Positions 23,611-31,547 of a stretch of DNA of 36,791 nt are shown here, one piece after another. The DNA is taken from contig MWFE01000008.1 in assembly GCA_002071445.1 (NCBI GenBank), positions 1 through 36,791 of the forward strand. The letters run 5' to 3'. The translations under genes were made by a program, and so were the position numbers. Source of the DNA: Bacteroidetes bacterium ADurb.Bin008 (GTDB taxonomy: Bacteria; Bacteroidota; Bacteroidia; Bacteroidales; Tenuifilaceae). Each line of letters starts with the position of its first letter. The stretch's first letter is position 1. Below the pieces are notes generated by a model. It saw nothing but the letters and a program-made list of their open reading frames with translations. It was not told where the DNA came from and made no database searches.

Positions 23611-24738
23611 ATGGGCTATACCATACCCCTTTTCGATTTGAATTTTGATGAAGCAGAAGAACAGTCCGTGCTTGAAGTTTTAAGGTCTAAATGGATTTCC
23701 ACCGGACCCAAAACGTTAGAACTTGAAAATCTATTTGCTCAAATGCTTGGTGCTAGGCATGCCCTTACAATGGCCAACTGTACCGTTGCGCTTCATCTTG
23801 CAATGCTGATAGTAGGCATACAAAAGGGCGATGAGGTGATTTGTCCGTCACTGACTTTTGTGGCAACAGCCAACGCCATTCGATACGTTGGTGCAATCCC
23901 CATATTTGCCGACATTGTGGGGAATGACAATTTAAATATCGATCCCGAGGATATTAACCGCAAGATTACCCCAAGAACCAAAGCCATAGTGGTGATGCAT
24001 TATGGAGGATTTGCATGCAATATGGACCAGATAATGGACATAGCAAAAAAACACAACCTAAAAGTGATTGAGGATGCTTGCCACGGCCCGTTATCGGAGT
24101 ATAAGGGGAAAAAGTTGGGCACCATAGGAGACGTGGGATGCTTCAGCTTTTTTTCCAATAAGAATATAAGCACGGGAGAGGGGGGTATGTTGGTTACTAA
24201 CGATACCAATTACTTTGAAAGGGCAAAACTTTTACGCTCCCACGGTATGACAACCCTTTCATACGAAAGGGCAAAGGGGCATAGCACTACCTATGATGTG
24301 GTGGAACTGGGTTATAATTACCGAATGGACGATATAAGAGCTGCCATTGGGATTGTTCAACTGGCAAAATTAAAAGATGACTTACTGAAACGGGTAGAGG
24401 TACGGAAAAATTACGAGGAGATGCTTAAATCGCTAAATAAAATAGTGCTGCCTTTTATGGGTTATCCCTGTTTCTCATCCAATTATATTTTTCCCATAGT
24501 TCTTAAAACGAATAATAAAGAGAGGAGGAATGAGGTAAGAGAGGAGTTGGCAAAAAGAGGGATACAAACCAGCGTGCATTACCAGGCGGTACACCGTTTT
24601 TCCATTTATAAAGAGTTTTATACCCACTTGCCCAAAACCGATTATGTGGCAGAGAATATGATAACCTTGCCAATGTATTCAAAATTAACACCTAAAAACA
24701 TTTCAACAATTGTTGAGGAAATAAAGAAGATAGTGTAA
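23611..24738 (+). CDS. PLP-dependent sugar aminotransferase, DegT/DnrJ/EryC1 (LegC-like)
   Basis: A 375-residue aminotransferase that converts a nucleotide 4-keto-6-deoxy sugar to the 4-amino sugar with glutamate as donor. PLP-binding Lys184 lies in FSFFSNKN (179-186). Asp155 in IEDACHGPL (153-161) contacts the pyridine nitrogen. The N-terminal PLFDLNFDEAEEQSVLEVL and KWISTGP are family hallmarks. Length is typical. The last base of its stop codon is the first base of the next gene's start (TAATG), which indicates translational coupling to the N-acetyltransferase that would act on its product. Confidence 0.9.
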   Translation: MGYTIPLFDLNFDEAEEQSVLEVLRSKWISTGPKTLELENLFAQMLGARHALTMANCTVALHLAMLIVGIQKGDEVICPSLTFVATANAIRYVGAIPIFADIVGNDNLNIDPEDINRKITPRTKAIVVMHYGGFACNMDQIMDIAKKHNLKVIEDACHGPLSEYKGKKLGTIGDVGCFSFFSNKNISTGEGGMLVTNDTNYFERAKLLRSHGMTTLSYERAKGHSTTYDVVELGYNYRMDDIRAAIGIVQLAKLKDDLLKRVEVRKNYEEMLKSLNKIVLPFMGYPCFSSNYIFPIVLKTNNKERRNEVREELAKRGIQTSVHYQAVHRFSIYKEFYTHLPKTDYVAENMITLPMYSKLTPKNISTIVEEIKKIV

Positions 24739-25724
24739 TGGAAACTAGGAAATTAGATATTGAACTTTTAGGATCGTTAGTTAGTAAGGTTCGAAGGGAC
24801 CAGTTATTTTATTCTGAGTATAAATTCTTAACTGACGAACAACTTCAATTATATTTTTTAAATAAGGAGAAGTCATTAATTGAAAATTCTGAGTCTTATC
24901 AAATAGTGGCCATAGAAAAAAGGGATTTTATAGGATATCTTTCTTGTGTTAAAGACCATTTTGATAGTGAAATCTTTGGTTTTGGATGTTATAGAATTTC
25001 TAATCTTCAGGTTTTTTCCAATTATCAAAGGGAGATACAATCAATCACGAGTTCTTTGTTTCAAAAGTTAGAGGGTACACTTAAACAAAAGGAGAGAAAG
25101 TTTCATGTTTCGATAGGGCTAAGTAATAATATGCAAGATTTTGATAAAATATTTAACTCATTAACAGGCAATGGCTTTTACTATTATCATACCCTGTTGA
25201 CATTCAGCTCCATTAAGTTGAAATTTAATGGAGACTTAGGACGTAATAAAGGTATTACAATTCGTACTGCTACTAAAGAAGATTCTGAAGAGATATCTAG
25301 AATTGCTGCTGAATCATTTGAGTTAAGTCGTTTTAAGCTTGACCCATTTCTAGATGACACAAAAGGAAATTATCTTTTAGGATTATCAGCAAGAAATGCT
25401 GTAGAAAAAAAATTTGTGGATGTAGTGTTTGTGGCTGAAATTGACGGAAGGATTGCAGGTTATTATACTGGTAAAAAGAGGTATATTAAAGAGTTTGACA
25501 GAACATTGGGAGAAGGAATAATTTCCGCAATTGACAGTCAATATAGGGGGCGGGGCGTGTTTACGGTTTTAGACAACACTATTTTAAATTGGCTTGCTGA
25601 CAACTCCGATTTTACAGAGATGGGAACGTACTTAGGGAATTTTCCAGTTCATAAATCATTTATAAAAAAGGGGTTGCCATTAATCAGATCAACCCACCAA
25701 TTATCAAAATTGATAGGTACGTAA
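24738..25724 (+). CDS. GNAT N-acetyltransferase, WecD-like amino-sugar acetylase
   Basis: A 328-residue protein. The C-terminal half is a GNAT domain: IRTATKEDSEEISRIA, then FVDVVFVAEIDGRIAGYYTGK, and the acetyl-CoA loop YRGRGVFTVL. The segment SARNAVEKKFVDVVFVAE resembles WecD/FdtC-type enzymes that acetylate dTDP-4-amino-4,6-dideoxy sugars. The N-terminal half is a second, degenerate acetyltransferase-like region. Coupled by TAATG to the aminotransferase, it probably N-acetylates that 4-amino sugar (inference). The gene is clearly more AT-rich than its neighbours (13 G/C in the 60 bases from 24841, against 26 in the 60 bases from 24121), which suggests separate acquisition. Confidence 0.75.
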   Translation: METRKLDIELLGSLVSKVRRDQLFYSEYKFLTDEQLQLYFLNKEKSLIENSESYQIVAIEKRDFIGYLSCVKDHFDSEIFGFGCYRISNLQVFSNYQREIQSITSSLFQKLEGTLKQKERKFHVSIGLSNNMQDFDKIFNSLTGNGFYYYHTLLTFSSIKLKFNGDLGRNKGITIRTATKEDSEEISRIAAESFELSRFKLDPFLDDTKGNYLLGLSARNAVEKKFVDVVFVAEIDGRIAGYYTGKKRYIKEFDRTLGEGIISAIDSQYRGRGVFTVLDNTILNWLADNSDFTEMGTYLGNFPVHKSFIKKGLPLIRSTHQLSKLIGT

Positions 25725-25725
25725 A

Positions 25726-26430
25726 ATGAGAATTTTAACGGTTATATCCAATTATAACGAGGGGGAGATAATTGAAAAGACCATTGAAGATGTAAGAAAA
25801 AATGCTTCAATTGTTACGGATATTTTGGTTATTGATAATTGCTCTACCGACAGCAGCATTGAGCAGCTGAAAAGGCTAAAGGTGGATTATCTTAAACACC
25901 CGGTAAATACGGGAGGAAGTGCAGGGGTTATTAAAACAGCCTTTGCCTATGCGCATTATCATGGTTACGATATATACTGCCATATGGATGGGGATAACCA
26001 GCATATGGCTTCGGAATTGGATAAGATAGTGGAGCCCATTGCAAGTAATGAGGTGGATGTGGTTACCGGCTCACGCTTTATTACCAAAGAGGGTTTTCAA
26101 TCCAGCTTTGCAAGGCGAATAGGTATCCATTCATTTTCAAGATTGATGAGCTGGGTTGGTAGAAGACCCTATAGCGATATTACATCGGGATTTAGGGCAT
26201 ATAATAAAAAGGCCATTGATTATTTTGCGCTTAAGTTTAAACAGGAAATAGATACAATTGTACAATTGGAGTTGGTAATGCACTATGCTGGACTTAAAGG
26301 AAAAGATGTTCCTGTACAGATGAGGCCTCGAGAGACCGGGAAATCTGAGATTAATTTTGTCAATGCCTTTAAGTTCCCTTTTTACAATATGATTAGTTTT
26401 ATAGGTACTTTAATCCAAAAGCCTAAATAG
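25726..26430 (+). CDS. Polyprenyl-phosphate glycosyltransferase, GT2 (DPM-like)
   Basis: A 234-residue GT-A enzyme. TVISNYNEGEIIEKTIEDV opens the fold, VIDNCSTDSS is the nucleotide-binding strand, and MDGDNQH at 87-93 holds the D-x-D metal site (D88, D90). TGSRF and SDITSGFRAYNK are typical of the dolichol/undecaprenyl-phosphate sugar synthase group. It has no membrane helices of its own. The following DUF2304 membrane protein, one base away, commonly accompanies this GT2 type. The likely role is to make an undecaprenyl-phosphate-linked monosaccharide on the cytoplasmic face for transfer by the GT-C enzyme encoded downstream. Confidence 0.85.
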   Translation: MRILTVISNYNEGEIIEKTIEDVRKNASIVTDILVIDNCSTDSSIEQLKRLKVDYLKHPVNTGGSAGVIKTAFAYAHYHGYDIYCHMDGDNQHMASELDKIVEPIASNEVDVVTGSRFITKEGFQSSFARRIGIHSFSRLMSWVGRRPYSDITSGFRAYNKKAIDYFALKFKQEIDTIVQLELVMHYAGLKGKDVPVQMRPRETGKSEINFVNAFKFPFYNMISFIGTLIQKPK

Positions 26431-26431
26431 T

Positions 26432-26791
26432 ATGCAAATAAGCCTTAAAATAATTGTTCTGCTTTTTGGAATCTCTTTTCTACTGGTTTTTGTTTCACTG
26501 GTAAGAAGAAAAAATATAAAACCATTTTATTCAACGCTATGGCTACTGGTTAGTCTTCTTATGATCAGTTTGGTCGTTTTTGAAAAGTTTTACAAATGGG
26601 TAGCCACCTTGTTGGGAATAACAGATGCATCTTTTCTGGTAATTGTAAGCCTTATCTCATTTTTATTGATTTACGTACTTCATCTTTCCATTCGAATATC
26701 TCAAATGAGCGATAGGATGCAGGAATTGATATCTCATATTGGAATTTTAGACCACCAAATACGAAAATTAAAAGAGGATGAGAGCGATTGA
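26432..26791 (+). CDS. DUF2304 membrane protein
   Basis: A 119-residue protein with three hydrophobic helices (about 4-24, 35-50 and 65-85) and a heptad-like C-terminal helix (ISQMSDRMQELISHIGILDHQIRKL). This is the form of the DUF2304 family, found next to DPM-like GT2 enzymes. Its proposed role is membrane anchoring or activation of that glycosyltransferase; this is inference from context. It starts one base after the GT2 stop and its end overlaps the next start by 14 bases. Confidence 0.8.
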   Translation: MQISLKIIVLLFGISFLLVFVSLVRRKNIKPFYSTLWLLVSLLMISLVVFEKFYKWVATLLGITDASFLVIVSLISFLLIYVLHLSIRISQMSDRMQELISHIGILDHQIRKLKEDESD

Positions 26792-27143
26792 TTTTATGTT
26801 GGTGGTTATTACCACTATCTGCTTAACAGCCAACCAAGTGTTTTTAAAAATTTGGTTGGGAAAATATGCTACTCAAATTCTACCAATTATCTTTAATAAG
26901 CTGGGTTTACTATTCAGGTATGATCTTATGATTAGTGTAATAGCATTTGTTGCAGCGATTTCCATTTGGTTATATTTGCTCCAAAGGGTGGATTTTGGTT
27001 TACTTTATCCCATGGTTAGTTTGAGTTATGTTTTTGGGCTCTTAGCCGCAAAGTTTGTTTTCTCAGAAACAGTTCCTACCACTCGCTGGATTGGAGTACT
27101 GGTAATTCTTTTGGGTGTGTTTTTAATTACCCGTGAGGCATAA
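26778..27143 (+). CDS. SMR/EmrE-fold transporter, ArnE-like flippase candidate
   Basis: A 121-residue protein with four membrane helices. TTICLTANQVFLKIWLGK at 12-29 is the first helix of the SMR fold. SIWLYLLQRVDFGLLYPMVSLSYVFGLLAAKFVFSE covers helices 2-3, and RWIGVLVILLGVFLITRE is the last. ArnE/ArnF proteins of this fold flip undecaprenyl-phosphate-sugars. Placed between the GT2/DUF2304 pair and a GT-C enzyme, it is the obvious candidate for moving the lipid-linked sugar to the periplasm. The start may be 26778 (overlapping the previous gene by 14 bases) or an ATG at 26796. ArnE and ArnF act as a pair; only one gene is seen here. Confidence 0.8.
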   Translation: MRAIDFMLVVITTICLTANQVFLKIWLGKYATQILPIIFNKLGLLFRYDLMISVIAFVAAISIWLYLLQRVDFGLLYPMVSLSYVFGLLAAKFVFSETVPTTRWIGVLVILLGVFLITREA

Positions 27144-27155
27144 TTCGTTACAAGT

Positions 27156-29144
27156 ATGTTTAAAAAGGTAGCAAAACAAATAGAAATGCAGCCGGAAGGC
27201 AGATTTGCAATTATTCTATTCTTTTTGGCATTTGCTTTAAGGGCAGCATATGCAATTTTCCATTATTATACCCAACCACTTCCTGCCACTAACCTCTATT
27301 ATGAGTTGGCTCAAGAGGTTATTGAGCAAGGGAAGGTGTTTTACGATACTAGTCGCCCATACTATGAGTTTCCCGGTCCTTTCATTATATGGGTAAACGC
27401 CCTTACCATGCTTGTTTTTGGTAAAAATTATCTTGGGTTGTATTTAGTTACTGCTTTGGTATCGGGATTAATAACTCTTTATACCTATAAAACCGCGCGT
27501 TTGATTGTAAATAAATCAGCAGCAGTGATTATTGGGCTCTGGTCGGCTTTTTACTTCTTTTACTTTTACTTTACCCCCTCGCCTGGCAAGGATACGTGGA
27601 TGGCTTTTTTTATGATTTTTTTGGTGCACGAGATGTTGGTGCTATTTGTCAACCGACATTTTACTTGGTGGAGATACCTGCTTTTTATTGCAGCATACGT
27701 AATATCGTTTCATTTGGATGAGCGGTATTTTGTTTTCCTGCCATTTATTGGGCTTTACATTCTATTTTGGGAAACACAGGGATTTAAAAAATTGTCCATT
27801 CTAAAAACCCTTTCCTTTAGTTTATTGGTATTGCTTTTAATGGCCCCGTGGGCAATTAGGAATTACCGTGTTCATGGGAAAGTAGTGATAATTTCCACAC
27901 GAACGGAAGTTTTTACCGACCCATTTTTTGGGTACCAATCCCGGGAGCATATGCTGGATAAGTATAATAATGTTTTCGGCTTTTACTATTTGAGGGAAAA
28001 TCAGATAGATTCGGTGGCGGCAGGTCTTAAAACCCACACGGACATGGGATATAAAATTCCGCCTACTATGGTTGAAGCCATACGCAAAGGGAACCGCCCT
28101 CGTCTATTGACAGGAATTAGAGCGGCGGGAATAAGGCTTTTAGCCATGTTTGAACCTTTTCAAATCAAGGGACGATTTGAAAAGAATGGCTATTATTACT
28201 ATAAAAAATCACTGAGAAACAATCTGGCCACATTCATTTTCTATGGCGTGCTATTCTTTTTTTCAATTCCCGGATTTTACAGCCTATTCAAAATCAACCG
28301 AAAAGTTTTCTATTTAATATTCTCAATAATCATAATTTATGCATTGATTCATGCTATTACCATTCCATATACCAACTGGCGGTATCGATTGCCCTTGGAC
28401 GCATTTTTTATAATAGTGGGATGGGTGGGTGCAATAGAATTATTTAATAAAGTATTTAAAAAAAATTATAAAGGTCAAAGTCAAATTTCCCCCAAAATGG
28501 CATATTTCAGAACACTATTTTTTCTTTTCTTCCCACTTGTTTTCTTCGCATGTAGTTCCGACTTGCCTACTGTATTAGTGATTGGCGATTCCATTTCATT
28601 GGGCTATACACCCTATTTGAAAGAAGAGCTTAAAGGCAATGCAGTGGTTAAGCATATTGGCGAAAATGCAAGAAGCAGCACATATGGTTGCGAGAATATT
28701 GGTAGATGGATAAAAAACGACTCCATAGATATTATCCTTTTCAATTGGGGTCTGTGGGATTTAGTATATCGCTTACCCGCCGAAGGTAACTTTGGGGAAA
28801 AGAGTAAAAACAGAGGTATTCAGCAAACAGATTCTGTAACCTACAGTAATAATCTGGAAAAAATAATAGCCTCTTTGCGGTCAAACAATGCCGAATTATA
28901 TTTCGTAACTACTACTTATATTCCCAACTCCGAACCTGGTATGTTTACGGAAGATGCAGAAAAATACAATTCTATTGCAAAAAGGGTAATGAACGAAAAC
29001 GGGATTGAGATAATTGATATTTACGACATTTCAAAAGATCTCCATTCAAAATATGGTAAAGGGGACAACAACATACATTACACCAAAAAGGGATATAAAG
29101 AATTGGGTATTTATATATCAAGGATTTTAAAAAACAAAATTTAG
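27156..29144 (+). CDS. GT-C (ArnT/PMT-like) glycosyltransferase fused to an SGNH hydrolase lipoprotein domain
   Basis: A 662-residue product of two parts. Residues 1-447 are a multi-helix membrane enzyme of the PMT/ArnT type, with about nine to eleven hydrophobic segments and APWAIRNYRVHGKVVIIST (around 230-250) as a typical family stretch. Such enzymes transfer a sugar from undecaprenyl phosphate to a periplasmic acceptor. The usual acidic pair in the first periplasmic loop is not obvious (PATNLYYELA). Residues 448-662 form a complete SGNH/GDSL hydrolase: IGDSISLGY with Ser479, NWGLWD, and NNIHYT with His641. The junction, MAYFRTLFFLFFPLVFFAC, looks like an independent lipoprotein signal with Cys466. 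The reading frame has no stop between the parts, so either the two are truly fused or a second start at 28497 is used. Confidence 0.75.
   Translation: MFKKVAKQIEMQPEGRFAIILFFLAFALRAAYAIFHYYTQPLPATNLYYELAQEVIEQGKVFYDTSRPYYEFPGPFIIWVNALTMLVFGKNYLGLYLVTALVSGLITLYTYKTARLIVNKSAAVIIGLWSAFYFFYFYFTPSPGKDTWMAFFMIFLVHEMLVLFVNRHFTWWRYLLFIAAYVISFHLDERYFVFLPFIGLYILFWETQGFKKLSILKTLSFSLLVLLLMAPWAIRNYRVHGKVVIISTRTEVFTDPFFGYQSREHMLDKYNNVFGFYYLRENQIDSVAAGLKTHTDMGYKIPPTMVEAIRKGNRPRLLTGIRAAGIRLLAMFEPFQIKGRFEKNGYYYYKKSLRNNLATFIFYGVLFFFSIPGFYSLFKINRKVFYLIFSIIIIYALIHAITIPYTNWRYRLPLDAFFIIVGWVGAIELFNKVFKKNYKGQSQISPKMAYFRTLFFLFFPLVFFACSSDLPTVLVIGDSISLGYTPYLKEELKGNAVVKHIGENARSSTYGCENIGRWIKNDSIDIILFNWGLWDLVYRLPAEGNFGEKSKNRGIQQTDSVTYSNNLEKIIASLRSNNAELYFVTTTYIPNSEPGMFTEDAEKYNSIAKRVMNENGIEIIDIYDISKDLHSKYGKGDNNIHYTKKGYKELGIYISRILKNKI
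28497..29144 (+). other. Internal in-frame start of the SGNH lipoprotein part
   Basis: ATG at 28497 in the frame of the GT-C gene opens a 215-residue protein whose first 19 residues read as a lipoprotein signal peptide with lipobox FFAC. The preceding 15-20 residues (FKKNYKGQSQISPK) look like a cytoplasmic tail of the GT-C enzyme. If used, this start gives a separate outer- or inner-membrane lipoprotein hydrolase. Confidence 0.45.
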
Positions 29145-29151
29145 TAATAAC

Positions 29152-30603
29152 ATGCTTTTTAACTCCATTGACTTTGCAGTTTTTTTACCCATTGTTTTTG
29201 TTTTTTACTGGTTTGTTTTTAACAAAAACATAAAAATTCAAAATCTATTTTTGGTTGTTGCAAGCTATGTTTTCTACGGTTGGTGGGATTGGCGCTTCCT
29301 TTTCTTAATTGCTTTAAGTTCTTTTATCGATTTTTTTGTAGGTATTTTACTTTCAAAAACAGATATAGAACGTGATAGACGAAGGCTGCTTTTAGTTAGC
29401 ATAGCTGCCAATATCGGCATACTTGGTTTTTTTAAATACTACAATTTCTTTTATGAAAATTTTGCTACGGCATTTACGTTTTTGGGGTTCAGCATCAAGT
29501 CCAATACCCTAAAAATAATACTACCTGTGGGGATTAGCTTCTACACTTTTCAAACGATGAGCTATACCATCGATGTTTATAGGAATAAGTTAACCCCAAC
29601 AAAAGATATCATAGCATTTTCGGCATATGTGAGTTTTTTCCCACAGCTTGTGGCTGGGCCCATTGAAAGGGCTACTAACCTGCTACCTCAATTTTACAGA
29701 ACAAGGAGTTTTGATTTCGACAATTCGAAAGAAGGGTTAAGACAAATACTCTGGGGGTTTTTTAAAAAGGTTGTAATAGCGGACAATTGTGCAGAGATTG
29801 CAAACCTTGTTTTTAATAATTCCGCCGATTATTCCGGCAGTACATTGCTTTTGGGTGTTATTTGTTTTGCCTTTCAAATTTATGGCGACTTTTCTGGCTA
29901 TTCTGATATTGCCATAGGAACAGCAAAATTATTTGGCTTTAACTTAATGAGGAATTTTGCTTATCCGTATTTTTCAAGGGATATTGCAGAATTTTGGAGG
30001 CGTTGGCATATTTCATTATCAACTTGGTTTAGAGATTACATTTATATTCCTATGGGAGGAAGCAGGGGAACTACATGGAGGAAAATCAAAAATACTATTA
30101 TCATTTTTACCATAAGCGGGTTTTGGCATGGAGCAAATTGGACCTTTATTGTTTGGGGTTTCCTAAATGCTGTTTACTTTCTCCCATTAATTCTTACTAA
30201 TAAAAATAGGATCAATCTGGAAATCGTTGCAAAGCACTCACTTTTCCCCACTTTGAAAGAGTTTTTTCAAATACTTCTCACATTTCTACTAACGCTAGTG
30301 GCCTGGATTTTTTTCCGCTCCGAGTCGTTAATGCACGCATTTGTTTTTCTTAAGGGGATGTTTTCGGTTTCCCTATTTTCTTTACCCCACTTTTCCGGAA
30401 TTGGCAGGACAGTACCCATTGCCTTTTTGTTAACATTTATGATTGCTCTAGAATGGTTTAACCGGGAGAAAGAGTTTGCTCTATCGAATTTTGGGACAAA
30501 TCGAACGACTTTATATCGATGGTCGTTTTATTCCCTGATTGTTTTTTTGATAGGCATGCATATGCAAACTAACGAGACGCCTTTCATTTACTTTCAATTT
30601 TGA
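29152..30603 (+). CDS. MBOAT membrane-bound O-acyltransferase (AlgI/DltB-like)
   Basis: A 483-residue polytopic protein beginning MLFNSIDFAVFLPIVFVFYW, the standard AlgI-type start. Conserved stretches are ASYVFYGWWDWRF, LPVGISFYTFQTMSYTIDVYR, FPQLVAGPIERA, FWRRWHISLSTWFRDYIYIPMGGSRG and SGFWHGANWTFIVWG, whose His is the catalytic residue of the family. MBOAT enzymes of this type pass an acetyl (or other acyl) group across the membrane to a partner SGNH protein that modifies a polysaccharide. The partner is the next gene, four bases downstream. Length and motifs are complete. Confidence 0.92.
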   Translation: MLFNSIDFAVFLPIVFVFYWFVFNKNIKIQNLFLVVASYVFYGWWDWRFLFLIALSSFIDFFVGILLSKTDIERDRRRLLLVSIAANIGILGFFKYYNFFYENFATAFTFLGFSIKSNTLKIILPVGISFYTFQTMSYTIDVYRNKLTPTKDIIAFSAYVSFFPQLVAGPIERATNLLPQFYRTRSFDFDNSKEGLRQILWGFFKKVVIADNCAEIANLVFNNSADYSGSTLLLGVICFAFQIYGDFSGYSDIAIGTAKLFGFNLMRNFAYPYFSRDIAEFWRRWHISLSTWFRDYIYIPMGGSRGTTWRKIKNTIIIFTISGFWHGANWTFIVWGFLNAVYFLPLILTNKNRINLEIVAKHSLFPTLKEFFQILLTFLLTLVAWIFFRSESLMHAFVFLKGMFSVSLFSLPHFSGIGRTVPIAFLLTFMIALEWFNREKEFALSNFGTNRTTLYRWSFYSLIVFLIGMHMQTNETPFIYFQF

Positions 30604-30606
30604 TGC

Positions 30607-31533
30607 ATGAAGCAATTTTTCAAAAAAATCTTACTTTTTGTTCCATTCTGTTTTGCCTTGTATTTAATAGGAATAGTAGTATGGGGAGAATTTATTCCTT
30701 CCAAGTATATAAATAATCTTCGCTACAAAATTGGCTCCATAGGACAGATGCAACTGAGGTTACAGGAAGCTAAACGGATAAAAAACGTTGACATTTTATT
30801 TATTGGTTCTTCTGCCGCATATCGGGGATTTGATACCAGAATATTTAAAAAGTATGGCATCAATTCTTTCAATCTGGGATCAAGTGCGCAAACACCCATT
30901 CAAACTCTTTACCTGTTGAGAAGATATTTAATGGAAATAAACCCTAAGTTATTGGTTATTGATGCCAATCCATTGATGCTTTCTATTGATGGAACGGAAT
31001 CGGCCCTAGATATTATTTCTAACGATAGTTTTAACAAGGGAATGGTTGACATGGCGCTTTCCTTAAATAGTTTAAAAGTTTATCACACATTGCTATATGC
31101 CTGGTATGCAAGCGTTTTTGGCGAAGATAAGCCCCCAATAGATACAGTACGCAATGGAGATAAATATATTAGCGGTGGATTTGTTGAGCACGAACTGGCT
31201 TTTTTTAAGCACATTAATTATGAGAAACAGGAGTGGGAATATAGAAAAATACAGCTGAGAGCATTTGATAAAATTATTGAATATTTAAAGACCATTGGAG
31301 TTAAATATATAATTGTTCAAACTCCAATAACACCAAAACTATATGCTTCATTTGCTAATAACTCTTTCATAGACAGTTTTTTGGAAAAAAGGGGGAGTTA
31401 CTATAATTTCAACCAACTGATTACCCTAAACGATTCGCTACATTTTCTGGATGCAAACCACTTGAACCAACAGGGGGTTGAAATATATAACAACAAGCTG
31501 GCCGAAATCCTTTTAAAGGACAACCTGTTCTAA
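30607..31533 (+). CDS. Membrane-anchored SGNH-fold acyltransferase partner of the MBOAT
   Basis: A 308-residue protein with an N-terminal signal anchor (KKILLFVPFCFALYLIGIVVW, about 6-26). The rest faces the periplasm. It carries the SGNH catalytic pattern: FIGSSAAYRG with the nucleophile Ser68 or Ser69, and LDANHLNQQG with Asp282 and His285. It is four bases downstream of the MBOAT gene, the arrangement of AlgI/AlgJ and PatA/PatB pairs, so it probably transfers acyl groups to the surface polysaccharide. No annotated close family was recognised; the assignment comes from the catalytic motifs and context. Confidence 0.7.
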   Translation: MKQFFKKILLFVPFCFALYLIGIVVWGEFIPSKYINNLRYKIGSIGQMQLRLQEAKRIKNVDILFIGSSAAYRGFDTRIFKKYGINSFNLGSSAQTPIQTLYLLRRYLMEINPKLLVIDANPLMLSIDGTESALDIISNDSFNKGMVDMALSLNSLKVYHTLLYAWYASVFGEDKPPIDTVRNGDKYISGGFVEHELAFFKHINYEKQEWEYRKIQLRAFDKIIEYLKTIGVKYIIVQTPITPKLYASFANNSFIDSFLEKRGSYYNFNQLITLNDSLHFLDANHLNQQGVEIYNNKLAEILLKDNLF

Positions 31534-31547
31534 AAAGACTAATTAAC

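Noticed and set aside
21917..24738. Legionaminic acid biosynthesis cluster
   Set aside because: LegB- and LegC-like enzymes are present but the synthase and hydrolysing epimerase are not in the window.
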